NCBI GenBank assembly: GCA_027625915.1
Contig: JANTQA010000048.1
Location: 4,278,001 to 4,342,000 of the forward strand
Source of the DNA: Anaeramoeba flamelloides
Taxonomy: Eukaryota; Metamonada; Anaeramoebidae
Direction: 5' to 3'
DNA: 64,000 nt
In this document: piece after piece, positions 61,877-64,000 of the stretch
How the letters are laid out: each line of letters opens with the position of its first letter
Position numbering within the stretch: position 1 is the first letter of the stretch
Translations under genes and position numbers: made by a program
Notes under the pieces: generated by a model
What the model saw: the letters and a program-made list of their open reading frames with translations, nothing else
Database searches by the model: none
Told to the model about the DNA's origin: nothing

Positions 61877-62857
61877 AAAACTTGGTTTAAATTCATACAG
61901 AAACAAACCAGATCGTTCAACTTTTCAATGGGTTTCTATCTCCGCTTTTATTGTCCGCTTGTTAAGGAAACTTCCAAAAGCGATCAAACATGAAACTCCT
62001 CATATATTTCTGTGTTCTTAACTGTGACCGATTTTGAACTATTCCTCCAAAATTTCTTGACTTGACATAGTAAAAAAAAAATGATTTTTTTTTTTTCTAA
62101 ATTCTCTAAATTGGTAAATGTTTTTTTCGCACTTTGAAAATCTTTTATTAATGGCTTTTTCTCTCCTTTTTTCGAAGAAAAAAGAGACGAAACGTTTTTA
62201 ATTTTTTTAAAAATGAGATTGATTTCTTTGGGAGAAAAAACAAAAACGTTGTCTGATTTTAGACATTGTTTTTAAACAAAAAAAGGGAATTCGTTCGATT
62301 TCCAAACCGTACCGGAAAGTTGATGGACTTTTTTCTTTGTCGTCTATTGATCAAATAATTGAGTGACTTGAACCAATTTAATTTTCCAATGTAGTAAATC
62401 CTTGAGCGAGGCAAAACCTTATATATTTATGAGATTATAAATTGGCAAAATAATTTGGTTAAACTCTTCTAAAATAACTTTAAATAACATTTTTAATGTG
62501 GAATTTAATAGTAAAATACTTCTTATTTTACCCAAATAGAATTCAAAAAAGACGATCAGAAAATTTCCAAACTTTGCCTAATTACTAAAGGATTTCCGAA
62601 AATCTTTCCACAGTGACTTCAATACTATCCTAAACTTTTTTGTGATACAATCACTTGTTTATCAGTAGTTGTTTGAAATTATATAGTTAAATTTTTCCAA
62701 ATAAAATGTTTGAGATAAAAATAAGATATATAGCTCATTTATTAAAAGTTTTTTTGAATAATAACTCTGATTTCTAAATATTTTGAAAATGGAAAATAAG
62801 AATTGAAAACTCAATTTTGTTTTATTTAAATTTTATGGTAGTCTTGGAACGGTTGTA

Positions 62858-62965
62858 ATACCAAATATAAACTAACCAACATGTGGGATATGATTTATCT
62901 CAAAAAATCAACAATGAAAAAATTGGAAATTTTTAGAAAAAGGCAGCCAAATATAGACAAATAAT
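62858..62965. repeat. Family D relic beside the 1.5 kb transposon
   Basis: ACTAACCAACATGTGGGATATGATTTATCTC...AAAAATCAACAA and ATTTTTAGAAAAAGGC correspond to 45228-45309 of element D. The sequence left of the transposon (61245-61335, GTGAAAATTTTTT ... TTTTTTGTAATTT) resembles the preceding part of D. The 1.5 kb element therefore probably jumped into an old D copy. Confidence 0.45.
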
Positions 62966-63339
62966 TTCCAATTTAAATAGTAAATTATTCTTTTGAAAAC
63001 AACTAAACACGATTTCAAAAATTGTGACTCACCTGTAATAATAAATTGAAAAAAAAAAAAATATCATTTTAGTATCAAGAACAATTCATAACTAAATCCA
63101 ATTTTCAATTCACTTTTAAATCATTCTAAATATTCTGTTTTTTTAAAAATAAACGGAACAATTTTTTCATTCAACTTTATAAAAAAAGATTCTAATGTTA
63201 AATCATGATTTCAGATCAAATTTTTTAATCTTAAGTGTAGTTTAAATTTTTAATTTCCCTGGCAAAATTAGGGAAACTTGGTGATTTATTTTTAATCATT
63301 GGGGAGGTGTTTTTTTTTTGTAAAGCAAAGCTAAAATTT

Positions 63340-64000
63340 GCAAAAATTCGAAAAAATGATTCTCATCTCAAAAATTTGAAAATATCTTTTTATAAAGATA
63401 CAGGATAAAGTCTCACAACATTCCATTAATATTATAAAGTGGGTCATTTTTTTTGAAATCTAAACTCTTTTTCAGTCAAAGGAGCACAGTTTTATTGAAG
63501 AAATAGACCATATTCGATGGGTTTAATTCTTCATTCTTCTCAAAATAATTTTTTACAATTTTTAGATCAAAATTATTTTTTCTCATTTTGTAAAATTTTT
63601 TTTTTTTTGTTTTTTACTTTTTTTCATTTTTTTTTTTTTTTCTTCTTTTTTATAAAAATTAAATTTAAAAAAAAAAAATTTTTTTGAAACTCCAAATTAA
63701 CAATTAAGAAAAGTTAGGCTCTGTATGCCTTTTTAAAATTCATATATTTACTATTAAAAAATATTATTGTCAAAAATTTTAATTTTCCTAAAGAAATTGT
63801 GAATTTTGCACTAGACATTCGAACGAAAAGTGACTCAAAACATTTTTTATTTTTTTTTTGAAATTTGTGGTTTTTTCAGGCCTTTGTATTATAATTATCC
63901 ACTCTAATACGTAGTATATCATTTCTCATATTTCTAAACAATCTAAGTTTGGTTTATTCTTGGAAAAAGTGACTTTTTCATTCTTGGCCAGGCCGCTTTG
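63340..64000 (+). repeat. Dispersed repeat R1, copy running off the window
   Basis: Positions 63465-64000 match 51060-51620 directly and 33540-34850 more weakly, ending GGCCGCTTTG at the window edge where the other copies read CCCCTTTGAGTG. Positions 63340-63460 match the reverse complement of 3005-3130, so the copy starts with an inverted segment. Confidence 0.65.

Larger units (their letters stand above)
61341..62855. mobile_element. 1.5 kb TA-flanked DNA transposon with 108 bp inverted ends, decayed
   Basis: The left arm 61341-61448 and right arm 62748-62855 are inverted copies, nearly identical inside the first 8-10 nt (TTCCAAG-CTACCATAAAATT and onward past CAAAATATTTAGAAATCAGA). Ends are CAGTC and CAACC, each abutted by TA. 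The length of 1515 bp is that of an autonomous Tc1/mariner element. The interior 61423-61876 is open for about 150 codons except for three TGA codons, giving for example VRRTTINIILALEQYHILSL. A further open stretch follows in another frame to about 62070. I do not recognise the protein and see no DD(E/D) triad, so it is called a decayed transposase only by position. Confidence 0.7.

Overview
The window is nuclear DNA of a very AT-rich unicellular eukaryote (roughly four-fifths A+T by eye). Five protein genes use spliceosomal GT-AG introns, all three standard stop codons occur (TAA, TAG, TGA), and coding exons stand out as islands of normal codons in A/T tracts. Lys-Glu, Asn-Glu and poly-Asn stretches in the proteins and the small gene set fit an amoeboid protist (for example an amoebozoan or an Anaeramoeba-like metamonad). 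I cannot fix the species from sequence alone. I see no operons, CRISPR arrays, bacterial insertion sequences or LTR elements.

Layout: (1) 4798-11996, minus: secreted protein with three saposin-B domains. (2) 18935-22841, minus: PP2A scaffold subunit A, nine exons, complete at 585 aa. (3) 27767-31863, plus: carnosine N-methyltransferase family (N2227), three exons, 367 aa. (4) 36738-43529, minus: replication factor C large subunit RFC1, with its extreme 5' splice unresolved. (5) 48635-57021, minus: DENND6-type DENN-domain protein, three exons, 753 aa. (6) 59286-59358, plus: tRNA-Asn(GTT). The genes are ordinary housekeeping or secretory genes and do not form a pathway.

The most unusual property is intron architecture. 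Most introns are about 90-260 nt, but each of the five genes carries one very large intron: 6116, 1036, 2902, 2527 and 5963 bp. Together these fill about 29 percent of the window. Each joins two exons in matching phase, and the joined proteins align with known families or, for the saposin gene, make a sensible signal peptide junction.

The large introns and the 2-7 kb intergenic stretches are built from decayed mobile DNA. I find at least seven families of inverted-repeat elements whose arms abut TA dinucleotides (Tc1/mariner-like target sites). Among them is a 1.5 kb element (61341-62855) with about 108 bp terminal repeats and a decayed coding stretch. There is also a 5'-truncated LINE tail with a perfect 19 bp target-site duplication inside RFC1, and several dispersed repeat families (called R1-R4 here) in both orientations. 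All exon joins and repeat alignments were made by eye.
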